A stretch of DNA of 42,002 nucleotides from a bacterium. Lineage in GTDB: Bacteria > Verrucomicrobiota > Verrucomicrobiia > Limisphaerales > UBA8199. The notes beneath the pieces were generated by a model that did not search any database, had not been told where the DNA came from, and saw only the letters and a list, made by a program, of their open reading frames with translations. Below are positions 31,447-40,359 of the stretch, piece by piece. The stretch is taken from assembly GCA_021784555.1 (NCBI GenBank), contig JAJYHY010000021.1:1-42002 (forward strand). Direction: 5' to 3'. The translations under genes were made by a program, and so were the position numbers. Within the stretch, counting starts at the first letter, position 1, and the number at the start of each line of letters is the position of its first letter.

Positions 31447-31614
31447 AGGTGATCCCGGCGACGTGAGGAGAAGACCGAACGGAGCATTGGTATAATGGCG
31501 TGTTGGAGTGATGCGGACTGCGGCGAAGCCCTCCCCGCACTCCCACACGCCTCGACTTCCTGCTCTCATCGGCCATGAAGACTGGCCGAGGGCGCAGGGG
31601 TCGCTGCGTCCACT

Positions 31615-31847
31615 CTGTAACCTTTCGCTCGATTTCCTGATTACCACCCCATGATGGCGGTTGTGGCGTCAGTCTCACGGCGTGGTGCTGGGGGTGGCGC
31701 AACCCAGTTCGCCGCCGACCAGCGCGAGGCAACCCGCACCCGGGCCGACGCAGTCGTTTGCCGCCCGGCTAATGGCGCGGGCTTCCTTTTTGGGCGTCTC
31801 CCAGGGCCCAACCGCACACCATGAAAGCAAACGAAGGAAATCATGCG
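31615..31847 (+). promoter_or_regulatory. CTGTAACCTTT element (31615-31644) with full 5' leader, copy B
   Basis: CTGTAACCTTTCGCTCGATT/TCCTGATTAC at 31615-31644 is followed by a leader very similar to copy A, including the GGTGGCG / CGCCGCC hairpin and an imperfect CCGGGCCG / CCGCCCGG. The position of the leader's own start codon is GTC instead of ATG (31848-31850). The KKH signal-peptide remnant after it runs into a TAA, so this copy has lost its original gene start. Confidence 0.6.
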
Positions 31848-31969
31848 GTCATCACGAAGAAACACAGGTTACCAGCCCGCCAGGCGACCGGGCCTGCCGT
31901 GAAGTAACACAAATCCGAAGCCCGAAAGCCGAAAGAAATGCGAAGTCGGAAAATAGAAAGAGCCAAGTC

Positions 31970-33796
31970 GTGAAGACGAAGCCAACAAAGCCCAGTGACA
32001 TTTCAAAGTCCAATGTTCGAGGTTCGAGGTTCAAGATTTACCTCCAAGTTCCGCTGCTCTTGACCTCTGCCTCCGTTGGCCTCGGCCAACCCGTTATCAC
32101 CCAGCAACCGCAGTCCTGTACCAACGCCATCGGCACGACCGCCACCTTCACGGTTGCGGCGACCGGTGCGCCGCCGCTGGCCTACCAATGGCAGAAGCTC
32201 TACGTCACCTGGTCCGACATGGGTTGCACGGCCGCCAACTTCGTGCTGACGAACGTCCAGACCGGCTACGCCGGGGATTATCGCGTCATCATCACGAACG
32301 TGGGCGGCGCGGTCACCAGCGCGGTCGCGCACCTGACGGTGGTCACCCCGCCTCTCATCATCCCTGCCACCTCACTCCAATCCACAGCCGTTTTTGCTGG
32401 AGGAACCTGTACGTCCGGGGTGCGAGCCTCCGGGACGCTGCCGGTGCTTTATCAGTGGCAGTTGAACGGGCAGGATTTGTCGGCGCAGACCAACTCGACC
32501 CTGGTTGTCGGGGACGCTCAGGCCACCGATGAAGGCGACTACACCGTCGTGGTCCGCAACGCCGGTGGCGTCGTCACCAACGACCCGCCGGTCCGGCTCT
32601 GGGTCGTGCCGACGCCTCAATGGGTAAAGGGCAATATCACAAACCGAGCCGGTCTGCGGTTACCTTACTTTTACAACCTGCCGGCCAACTACGACCCGGG
32701 CCGCAGCTATCCGCTCTTCTGCTTCATCCACGGCTGCTGCGTTTTCAATGAAAACGTGCTGCCGGACACCTTCACCGGCTCCGCCGTCGCCAGCGCCTGG
32801 GCATCCTACAAGCAACAGGCAAGCGATCCCGTGATTGCCGTCTGGCCCACTCGTCCCCAGAGTGACACCACCAGCGGCTGGACGGTCCAGTATCTGCAGC
32901 TTGTCTCCGCAATGTTCGATGCCCTGATGGCGGAGTTCAACATCGACCCCGACCGGGTGTATGTGATGGGCCATTCTGAGGGTGTCCATGCCGCCTGGGA
33001 CTTGATCGGTTTGCGCCCGGGGTTCTTCGCGGCGGCCTGGTTGAACAACGGATGGCAAGGCAGCGCACCGGTCGCCACCCTCAAGCAAGTGCCGTTCTGG
33101 GTGTTCTCGTCTCAGGGCGACACCGCGGTGCCGGTCGCTGACTCGCGGACCATGGTCATGCAACTCCGCCACGCAGGCGCGACCGCGATTTACACCGAGT
33201 TCTCGTCGGCCGGACATGATGACACTTTAGTCACCGCAGTGTGTATCCCCGCGGCCGTTGACTGGTATCTGGCGCAGCGCCGGGGACTGCCCTCGACGGC
33301 CCAGCCGCTTCTTTCCGTCACCAATCCCGCTCCCGGCGCCACCTACACCACCGGCGCAGGCAGCTTGAATCTCGCTGGTTCGGCCGTTGCGCTCGGGGAA
33401 GGGATCGGGTCGGTGTCCTGGGCTAACACCGCCAACGGCGCCTCCGGCAAGGCTGCCGGCGCCTCGGCATGGAGCGCAGCGAACATTCCATTCAAGCCCG
33501 ACACCACTAATCTTGTTGTCCTGACCGCCACGACCACCAGTTGGGCGCCGGCATGGGGCGGTTCGACGACCTTCAACGGCAGCATCACCGTCGTTTCGTC
33601 TCCAATCCGGGCAATCCTCACTTCGCAAGGCTCGCGGGCGAGTCTGAACTGGACCGGTGGCGGCCCCCCCTACCGGATTCAACGCGCCACGGATTTGGCG
33701 CTGGACGACTGGACCGATGTTCTTTCCGACGCCACACCACCGGTGACCCTCCCGCTGAGTGGTCGGGCTGGTTTCTATCGCATCGTCGGCCAATAA
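31970..33796 (+). CDS. Secreted esterase with two Ig-like domains (alpha/beta hydrolase)
   Basis: 608 residues from a GTG at 31970. The start is uncertain: the same frame stays open back to 31661, but that stretch is leader and AATCCGAAG-type repeat sequence. A hydrophobic segment IYLQVPLLLTSASVGLGQ (23-40) looks like the signal peptide. Two Ig-like domains (about 41-125 and 126-213, each with YQWQ and GDY motifs) precede an alpha/beta-hydrolase of the PHB-depolymerase/LpqC type (about 216-440), with Ser336 in GHSEG, Asp384 in GDTAVP and His416 in SAGHDD. A further beta domain (about 445-545) and the shared C-terminal module ending GFYRIVGQ follow. It probably cleaves an ester of a polysaccharide or polyester outside the cell; substrate unknown. 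Confidence 0.78.
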   Translation: MKTKPTKPSDISKSNVRGSRFKIYLQVPLLLTSASVGLGQPVITQQPQSCTNAIGTTATFTVAATGAPPLAYQWQKLYVTWSDMGCTAANFVLTNVQTGYAGDYRVIITNVGGAVTSAVAHLTVVTPPLIIPATSLQSTAVFAGGTCTSGVRASGTLPVLYQWQLNGQDLSAQTNSTLVVGDAQATDEGDYTVVVRNAGGVVTNDPPVRLWVVPTPQWVKGNITNRAGLRLPYFYNLPANYDPGRSYPLFCFIHGCCVFNENVLPDTFTGSAVASAWASYKQQASDPVIAVWPTRPQSDTTSGWTVQYLQLVSAMFDALMAEFNIDPDRVYVMGHSEGVHAAWDLIGLRPGFFAAAWLNNGWQGSAPVATLKQVPFWVFSSQGDTAVPVADSRTMVMQLRHAGATAIYTEFSSAGHDDTLVTAVCIPAAVDWYLAQRRGLPSTAQPLLSVTNPAPGATYTTGAGSLNLAGSAVALGEGIGSVSWANTANGASGKAAGASAWSAANIPFKPDTTNLVVLTATTTSWAPAWGGSTTFNGSITVVSSPIRAILTSQGSRASLNWTGGGPPYRIQRATDLALDDWTDVLSDATPPVTLPLSGRAGFYRIVGQ

Positions 33797-33929
33797 CCAA
33801 GCAACCTTCTCGGCAGACGCGTGTGGCAGTTGCGCCTCCGTGAAAGAGACGGATTTGGCAACACCGGCCAGGGTGCGGCATGTAACATCGTCTGGTCAGC
33901 AGGGCAGGAACGATGAGGAGCCAACTCCT

Positions 33930-33959
33930 CTGTAACCTTTCGCCCGATTTCCTGATTAC
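33930..33959 (+). promoter_or_regulatory. CTGTAACCTTT element, copy 6, ahead of the NHL/Ig protein
   Basis: CTGTAACCTTTCGCCCGATT/TCCTGATTAC, preceded by the shared GGAACGATGAGGAGCCAACT and followed by only the start of the leader (GATGACGGCGGTTGTGGTGTC) before the sequence diverges. The start codon at 34022 is 62 nt downstream. Confidence 0.6.
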
Positions 33960-34021
33960 TACCCGATGACGGCGGTTGTGGTGTCATGCGTCGCGAAACG
34001 GAATGGAAAGAGCATTGGAGT

Positions 34022-37000
34022 ATGAAACGAACATTTATGAGATTTTCAGGCAAAGTGGCCTTCCTGGCGTGCCTTCTGGGCGCGCAATTAATCAACCCGC
34101 TCGGCGGCCAGGCGCTGGCCATGTCGATGATTCGAGCGCCATTTCACAACCCGGCCTTGCTCCGGGCAATTCTGGATCAGCCGGTTTGGCGCACCTTCGC
34201 GGGCTATCCGAACTCGCCCGGAACCAACGACGGACCAGGGATTTCCGCTCGCTTTTCGAACCCATCTGGCATCGTCGTGGACGCCTCCGGCACGGCCTAT
34301 GTGGCCGACTCCGGCAACCACACCATCCGCGAGATCAGTCCGGCTGGAATCGTCACTACCATTGCCGGCCAATCCGGCGTTTCCGGCTACAAGGACGGCC
34401 CGGCCACTAACGCCCTGTTCAACGGTCCAACCGCCCTGGCGCTAGATTCCGATGGCACCCTGTATGTGGCCGATTCAGGCAATTACGTCATCCGCAAGAT
34501 CGTTCCCGCCGGGATGGTGAGCACCCTGGCGGGCAGGCCCGGCGCGAGCGGCTGCCGAGACGGCATCGGGACCAACGCCGTATTCGCGTACATTGGCGGC
34601 TTGGCCCTGGACACCAACCACAATCTCTATGTGGCTGACTCACAAAATTCTGTCATCCGCAAGGTGACTCCCGCCGGGGTTGTCAGCACTTGGGCGGGGA
34701 AGGCCGGCTCTCAAGGTTTTCAGGACGGCGCGGGAACGAATGCCCAGTTCGGCAACCCGCAAGGCCTTGCGCTCGATTCCAGCGGCGTCCTCTATGTGGC
34801 CGACTCGGGCAACAACGTCATTCGCAGGATCGACCCGTCAGGGAATGTCACCACCTGGGTTGGGGGCAATTATGGTTACCGCGATGCCCAAGGGACCAAC
34901 GCTTGGTTTGCGAATCCCGCCGGTCTGGCCTTTGACAACCAGGGTAACCTCTATGTCGCCGAAACCTACGGAGCCGTCCGCAAGGTGTCGGCCGACGGCG
35001 AGGTCTTGTCCCTTGGCGGCACGCCTGGGGCAGCTTACGACCATGTTGACGGCCTTGGCACTTTCGCCAGGTTTAGCTCGCCGTGCGCCATAGGCGTAAG
35101 TCCATCGGGCCATCTGCTGGTGGTCGATTCCGGCAATAACACCATCCGCTACGGCAGTGTGGGGCCTGAGCCTTACCCCCAAATCCTCAGCCAGCCGGGG
35201 AGTCAGACGGTGCCGGCCGGCGGAAACGCCACGCTCTCGGTGCAGGCCCAGAGCCAGGCGCCGTTGACCTACCAATGGCTGGCCAACGGACAGACTGTCG
35301 CCGGCGCGACCGCCGCCTCCCTGACTTTGGAGGACCTCCAGGAATCCAACGCCGGCGAATACCGCGTGGCTGTATCAGACGGGATCGGCTACAGGCTGAG
35401 CCTGCCGGCATCCTTGAAGGTGCTGCCGGTAAAGACTCCTTCCGGGTCGCCCCTGGATAACTGGCACCAGATCGCCAGCGCCCCGCTGACCGAGATCCAC
35501 GGCTTGGCCTACGGCAATGGCCGTTATGTGGCCATCGGCGGAGGATACAGCGAGGGCGACTGTCCGCGCCAGAATTTGAAAGGCTCGGTGGCCACTTCGA
35601 CCGACGGTCAGCGATGGATCAAGCAATTCCCAATAACCTCCGAGACCCTGAACGGCGTGGCCTTCGGCAACGGGCTGTTCGTCACCGTGGGCACCAAGGG
35701 AGCCGTGCTCACCTCCACCAATGGACTGGAGTGGGAGGCCCAAACGCTCACGCCGGAAGGGAGGCCGACCCTCAACGGGATCACCTTCGACCAGGGACTC
35801 TTCGTAGCGGTCTCGGGGGATGTCAACGGCTCGATCTGGACCTCGCCCGATGGCCAGCAGTGGACCAATCGCGGCGTCGATTTTGGGGTCTCCTTTATGG
35901 ATGTCCAGGCGAACGCAGGCCGATTCCTGGCCGTGGGCAACACCATCATGACCTCGACCAACGGCGTGAATTGGGAACCGGTGGCCTCCGTCCCAACAAA
36001 CTATATCGGCCAAACAGTTCTGCTGGAGCACATTGCCCTTGGCAACGGGACGATCCTGGCAGCGCAACACGCTTGGAGCGGATACCTGGCCGTGGCCGCT
36101 TCTGCCAACGGCTTGGCTTGGCGGGACATCGCGCCGACAAACGGGCTCTGGCCGGCGCGCGCCACCTTTGGCAACGGCCAGTTCCTGGCGGTAGATTTGA
36201 ATTCCGGCGGAGTCACCGTTTCGGACGACGGAACAAATTGGTCCGCCCCGGCCATGGTCAGTTGTGGAGGACTGAGCTGTCCATCGCCGCACCTCGCGTT
36301 TGGGCAGGGCATGTTTGTGGCAGCCGGAGATTCCTATTCCGGAGCGGGCGCCCTGTTCACTTCGACAAACGGCATGTCGTGGATGCTTTGCGAGCAGGAA
36401 CAGGCCCTGCCGTTTCCGCCTCATACGCTGCTCAGCCTCGGCGGGCAATACTTCGCAGCGGGCGGGGGAAATGGCATTGAGAGCTCGACGAACGGCTCTG
36501 ACTGGCATTTGCTCCTGGCGACCAACTACTTTAGCGACGTGGGTTACGGCACCGGCACGATGGTCGCGGTGGGAGGAGGGGACCTCGTCTGGAGGTCGCA
36601 AGATGGCGGCGCCACCTGGACCGACCAAAGCCCGCATTTAAATTACGGCACTGCCAGTCCGTCGCTGGACCGGGTCGTCTATGGCAGCGGAACGTTTGTT
36701 GCGGCCGGCTCCCTTTACTATTCAAACCCAAACGGTCCGGGAATCTCCAAAGTGCATATCCTCGCCTCGGAGGACCAGGGAGCCACTTGGAAGGCGGCGA
36801 GTTTCACATCCGCGGGCACGATCTTCGACATGGCTTACGGCAATGGGCTTTTCGTAGCCCGTGAGGAGGACAACAACGGGTCCGCGCCCAACGGAAAGAT
36901 TCTCATCTCAACCAATGGACTGACCTGGACCTCCGCGGTTTCATTTGCCACCACCTCGCTCACGGCGGTTGTCTATGGTAATGGGCGGTTCGTCGTCGGG

Positions 37001-37495
37001 CTCAGTGGCGGTGGCGTTGTGGTCTCCTCAAACGGTACGGAATGGAACCTGTATGCCCTCGGCTCAGCGCCCTCTCTGAACAGCATTGTCTTCGGCGACG
37101 GCCTCTTCCTGGCAACGGGTTACTCCACCAGCGCGGGGAGAAGCGTGCTACGGAGCTCCGCGGACGGCATCACCTGGACCGAGTGCGCCGGCCCGGACGC
37201 CGATATGCAGAACGTGCTGGTGGGCGACGGCGTCTTTCTGGCCACGGACGGCGACGGCAATCTCTACCAAAGCGGCCCGCTGGAGCGGTTGGCCAACCCG
37301 CGCCGGCTGCCGAACACGGACCTGGAATGGACCGCCAGCGGCGCTGCGGGCATCAACTATCGCATCGAGTTCTCCGAGGACCTGCTCAATTGGCAAACCC
37401 TCGCCCATGTAACCAACGCGCCCGCCGCTTATCCGTTTACCGACCCCGCGGCGGGCAACGCTCCAAAGCGTTTCTACCGCATCGTAACGGAATAG
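34022..37495 (+). CDS. Large secreted protein: NHL propeller, Ig-like domain, 14-blade propeller
   Basis: 1157 residues. Signal peptide MKRTFMRFSGKVAFLACLLG to GQALA. Six NHL repeats (about 60-380; unit GLALDSxGxLYVADSGNxVIRKIxPxG) form one six-bladed propeller. An Ig-like domain (about 382-475; TYQWLANGQTVAGA, SNAGEYRVAV) follows. Then about 14 repeats of the type (I/V)AFGNGLFVAVG...TSTNGxxW (about 490-1085) fit two seven-bladed propellers. The C-terminal module closes it (LEWTASGAAGINYRIEFSED to PKRFYRIVTE). A start at 33986 would put 12 charged residues before the signal peptide, so 34022 is preferred. No catalytic residues are visible; probably a surface binding protein. The next gene starts 68 nt later. 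Confidence 0.82.
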   Translation: MKRTFMRFSGKVAFLACLLGAQLINPLGGQALAMSMIRAPFHNPALLRAILDQPVWRTFAGYPNSPGTNDGPGISARFSNPSGIVVDASGTAYVADSGNHTIREISPAGIVTTIAGQSGVSGYKDGPATNALFNGPTALALDSDGTLYVADSGNYVIRKIVPAGMVSTLAGRPGASGCRDGIGTNAVFAYIGGLALDTNHNLYVADSQNSVIRKVTPAGVVSTWAGKAGSQGFQDGAGTNAQFGNPQGLALDSSGVLYVADSGNNVIRRIDPSGNVTTWVGGNYGYRDAQGTNAWFANPAGLAFDNQGNLYVAETYGAVRKVSADGEVLSLGGTPGAAYDHVDGLGTFARFSSPCAIGVSPSGHLLVVDSGNNTIRYGSVGPEPYPQILSQPGSQTVPAGGNATLSVQAQSQAPLTYQWLANGQTVAGATAASLTLEDLQESNAGEYRVAVSDGIGYRLSLPASLKVLPVKTPSGSPLDNWHQIASAPLTEIHGLAYGNGRYVAIGGGYSEGDCPRQNLKGSVATSTDGQRWIKQFPITSETLNGVAFGNGLFVTVGTKGAVLTSTNGLEWEAQTLTPEGRPTLNGITFDQGLFVAVSGDVNGSIWTSPDGQQWTNRGVDFGVSFMDVQANAGRFLAVGNTIMTSTNGVNWEPVASVPTNYIGQTVLLEHIALGNGTILAAQHAWSGYLAVAASANGLAWRDIAPTNGLWPARATFGNGQFLAVDLNSGGVTVSDDGTNWSAPAMVSCGGLSCPSPHLAFGQGMFVAAGDSYSGAGALFTSTNGMSWMLCEQEQALPFPPHTLLSLGGQYFAAGGGNGIESSTNGSDWHLLLATNYFSDVGYGTGTMVAVGGGDLVWRSQDGGATWTDQSPHLNYGTASPSLDRVVYGSGTFVAAGSLYYSNPNGPGISKVHILASEDQGATWKAASFTSAGTIFDMAYGNGLFVAREEDNNGSAPNGKILISTNGLTWTSAVSFATTSLTAVVYGNGRFVVGLSGGGVVVSSNGTEWNLYALGSAPSLNSIVFGDGLFLATGYSTSAGRSVLRSSADGITWTECAGPDADMQNVLVGDGVFLATDGDGNLYQSGPLERLANPRRLPNTDLEWTASGAAGINYRIEFSEDLLNWQTLAHVTNAPAAYPFTDPAAGNAPKRFYRIVTE

Positions 37496-37563
37496 GCCAA
37501 TCTGGAATGCCATTGTCAGACAGCTCAAGATCAACAAACCGCTTATCAATCGAGGAGTTCATT

Positions 37564-39951
37564 ATGAAGAATTTGATGGTTATACTATCGGCCGCCGCCG
37601 CCGTTGCGGCGTCGGGGCAGCCAACGCTCGAGTTCAGCGCCAGTACCTATCCTGTTGGCGAGAGCGCCGGGGCGGCGACCGTTATGGTCCAGCGGGAGGG
37701 AGATGCGGGACCGGCCGTCAGCGTCGATTATGCCACCGCCGACTTCACCGCGACCAACGGGCTGAAGTACATGGCCGTCTCCGGCACGTTGCGCTTTGAT
37801 GCCGGCGAAACCAACAAGGCAATCGTGGTGCCGATCCTCAACGAGGGCTTCGCGGAGGGGACGAGGGGCTTTCGTGTAACCTTGAGCAATCCCTCCAGCG
37901 GCGCCAGTTTGGGCGCTCGCACCACGACGACCGTCAACATCATCGATAACGACGTGGGAGTGGAATTCGTCTATGGCGCCTATTCGGTGGCCAAGGATGC
38001 CGGGGCTGTAGTGCTCTGGGTGGTGCGCGGCGATGACGGGGAGTTGCCTGTCACCGCGGACGTCGCCACCGCGGACGTCACCGCCTTGAGTGGCCGGGAT
38101 TACACCGGCCTGACCAACAGGCTCTCTTTTGGAGGCACAGAGCGCCTTGAACCGATCTCCGTGCCAATTCTTAACAATAGCTTGCAGGCGGCTAACAAGA
38201 CCTTTCGAGTGACATTGACGAATCCGAGCGGTGCCAGCCTGGGCGGTCAGAAGACCGCCATCGTGACCGTCGTCGATAACGAAGGCGGCTTCCAATTTGA
38301 ATCCGCCAGTTACACGGTGGGCGAGGACGCGGGAGTCGCCCCGGTGCGTGTGCTGCGGGGCACGGACGGGACGGATACCACCACCACCGTGGATTATACG
38401 GCCATCGACGGTAACGCCACCAACGGCCTGAACTACATGGTCACCAACGGGACATTGTCTTTCGCCCCCGGAGAACGGGCGAAGCTGGTGCCGGTGACGA
38501 TCCTCAACGACGGGGCGAGAGAGCCTACGAGGTCCTTCCAGATCACGTTGAGCAACCCGAGCGCGGGCGCCCTGCTCGGCTCGCGCGCGAGCACGACGGT
38601 GTTCATTCTCGACAATGATCCGGGCGCTGGATTTGAGTTTCCGTCCTACACGAGCGCGTGGGACCAGCCCGGCGAGATCCAGGTCACCGTATTGCGCGGC
38701 AACGATTGGAACCTCGGCCCGTTCGGCATCGATTATGCCACGCACGACGGAACGGCCATGGCCGGAACCGATTACCAGGCCAGCTCCGGCACCCTCGAGT
38801 TCCAGGCAAACGAGACGGTCAAGGCCATTTCCGTTCCTCTGCTCCGCTCCAGGCCCCCGGCAGGGACGAGGAACTTCACCCTCACCCTGAGCAATCCCAC
38901 CGGCGGCATGGTCTTGGGGAGGTCGTCCACCACCGTAACCCTCTCGGGCGCCTGGGTGACCATCGCCCCACCAGTCGATTCGGCCCTGGCCATTGGGCGC
39001 GCCGCGGGTGTGAACACCCTGACCTGGAGCGGAGGCGGCCAGCTTCAACAAGCCGACCAAATCATTGGCCCGTGGCAGACGCTTGCCAGCGCCTCAAGCC
39101 CATACACCGTTCAACCATCCGTGCCCGCCGCGTTTTATCGGGTCACCAATCCCCGGCCGGTGAACGTGTATGTGCCATCGAAATATGACGGCCATACGCC
39201 CATCCCGCTGGTCATCCTGCTGCATGGGTACACTGGCACCGGGGCCGGAGAAGAGGGCTATATGAGGTTCCAGCCCTTGGCGGAGTCTCAAGGGTTCCTA
39301 TACTGTTACCCCGACGGCACCTTCGACAATACACACAGACGGTGGTGGAACGCCTATTTCATGAACGCCCAGCAAGCTTCCGCGTATGGCTCTCCCTATG
39401 TCGATGACCGCGCTTACCTCAGGGGATTGATCCAGGAGGTCGCCAGGCATTTCGCCCTGGACCGCAAGCGAGTGTTTCTGATCGGCCATTCCAACGGCGC
39501 CTTTATGTCCCACCAGTTCGCTCGAGATTCGGCGGACCTGGTCGCCGCTATCGCCAGCCTGGCCGGTTCCGCCTGGCTGCCCGGCTTCGGCCCCACGCCC
39601 TCGGGGCCGGTGAATGTCCTCGAGATCCATGGCACGGCGGACTCCACCGTGTTCTACTCAGATTACACTGGAAGCAACCCCAACACCCCCATGTTTCCTG
39701 GCGCGATGCATACCATCCAAATCTGGGCGGGCTTTAACGGCGCCAGCAACTGCGTGACCGACACCGCCGCCACATTGGACCTCGACACGGGGCTGGGCAA
39801 CCCGGACACGGTCGTCACACGATACATGGACCATCCGCCCGGCGGCGCGGTTGAGTTGTGGACGATTATTGGCGCCGAGCATAGTCCGAACCTCTCCTCG
39901 GAGTTCGCCCCCAAGGTCATCGACTGGCTCTTTGCCCATCCCAAGCCCTGA
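37564..39951 (+). CDS. Secreted protein with four Calx-beta domains and a PHB-depolymerase-type esterase
   Basis: 795 residues. Signal peptide MKNLMVILSAAAAVAASGQ. Four Calx-beta domains (about 20-460) each begin F(E/S/V)xAxYxVxE(D/S)AG and end TTTVxIxDND. Next comes a copy of the shared beta module (about 475-530; LTWSGGGQLQQADQIIGPWQ to AAFYRVTN), which here is internal. The esterase follows (about 532-795): HGYTGTGAGEEGYM oxyanion region, Ser643 in GHSNGA, Asp693 in HGTADS, His773 in GAEHSP. It resembles feruloyl-esterase/PHB-depolymerase (LpqC) enzymes. A Shine-Dalgarno GAGGAG (37552-37557) 6 nt before the ATG fixes the start, so the longer frame from 37042 is not used. Likely co-transcribed with the preceding NHL protein. 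Confidence 0.85.
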   Translation: MKNLMVILSAAAAVAASGQPTLEFSASTYPVGESAGAATVMVQREGDAGPAVSVDYATADFTATNGLKYMAVSGTLRFDAGETNKAIVVPILNEGFAEGTRGFRVTLSNPSSGASLGARTTTTVNIIDNDVGVEFVYGAYSVAKDAGAVVLWVVRGDDGELPVTADVATADVTALSGRDYTGLTNRLSFGGTERLEPISVPILNNSLQAANKTFRVTLTNPSGASLGGQKTAIVTVVDNEGGFQFESASYTVGEDAGVAPVRVLRGTDGTDTTTTVDYTAIDGNATNGLNYMVTNGTLSFAPGERAKLVPVTILNDGAREPTRSFQITLSNPSAGALLGSRASTTVFILDNDPGAGFEFPSYTSAWDQPGEIQVTVLRGNDWNLGPFGIDYATHDGTAMAGTDYQASSGTLEFQANETVKAISVPLLRSRPPAGTRNFTLTLSNPTGGMVLGRSSTTVTLSGAWVTIAPPVDSALAIGRAAGVNTLTWSGGGQLQQADQIIGPWQTLASASSPYTVQPSVPAAFYRVTNPRPVNVYVPSKYDGHTPIPLVILLHGYTGTGAGEEGYMRFQPLAESQGFLYCYPDGTFDNTHRRWWNAYFMNAQQASAYGSPYVDDRAYLRGLIQEVARHFALDRKRVFLIGHSNGAFMSHQFARDSADLVAAIASLAGSAWLPGFGPTPSGPVNVLEIHGTADSTVFYSDYTGSNPNTPMFPGAMHTIQIWAGFNGASNCVTDTAATLDLDTGLGNPDTVVTRYMDHPPGGAVELWTIIGAEHSPNLSSEFAPKVIDWLFAHPKP

Positions 39952-40331
39952 ACGCGCCTGCACGGGCGGGTGCCGGAGCATCGGAATGTTGGAGTATTGG
40001 AGCGGTGGAGTGGTGGAATAGTGGCCCAACACTCCAGCATTCCACTACTCCGTCCTGACTGTCCCAACGTTGCGTGCTTCGATTCAGTCGCGGCCAGGCG
40101 GCGTCCCGCACCAAGTCCTGGCTCGCCATTCTTTGCCCATCCCAAGCCCTGAACGCGCCTGCACGGGCGGGTGCCGGAGCATCGGAATGTTGGAGTATTG
40201 GAGCGGTGGAGTGGTGGAATACTGGCCCAACACTCCAGCATACCACTACTCCGTCCTGACTGTCCCAACGTTGCGTGCTTCGATTCAGTCGCGGCCAGGC
40301 GGCGTCCCGCACGAAGTCCTGGCTCGCCATT
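39930..40331 (+). repeat. 201-bp tandem duplication, two copies, with inverted octamer runs
   Basis: 39930-40130 and 40131-40331 are nearly identical (period 201). The unit includes the last ~22 coding bases and stop codon of the esterase gene. Inside each copy are five degenerate octamers of the type GGAGTGGT (39983-40022 in copy 1), and on the other side of a short gap three more in inverted orientation (40026-40051), so each copy can form a hairpin (GGAGTGGTGGAAT with ATTCCACTACTCC). It may serve as a transcription end for the esterase gene. No gene lies inside. Confidence 0.9.
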
Positions 40332-40359
40332 GGCATCAGGCCGCCGTAAGGTTGGCGCC

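Noticed and set aside
31491-31496. Perfect TATAAT as a -10 box
   Set aside because: No -35 at the right distance, and the sequence lies before a CTGTAACCTTT element that explains the downstream transcript better.
35375-36637. 420-codon minus-strand frame
   Set aside because: Antisense to the repeat propeller of the gene at 34022; its composition mirrors the repeats and it has no recognisable domain.
37585-39060. 491-codon open frame on the minus strand
   Set aside because: Lies fully antisense to the Calx-beta gene; the plus-strand protein has clear domains, so this is a shadow frame of GC-rich coding sequence.
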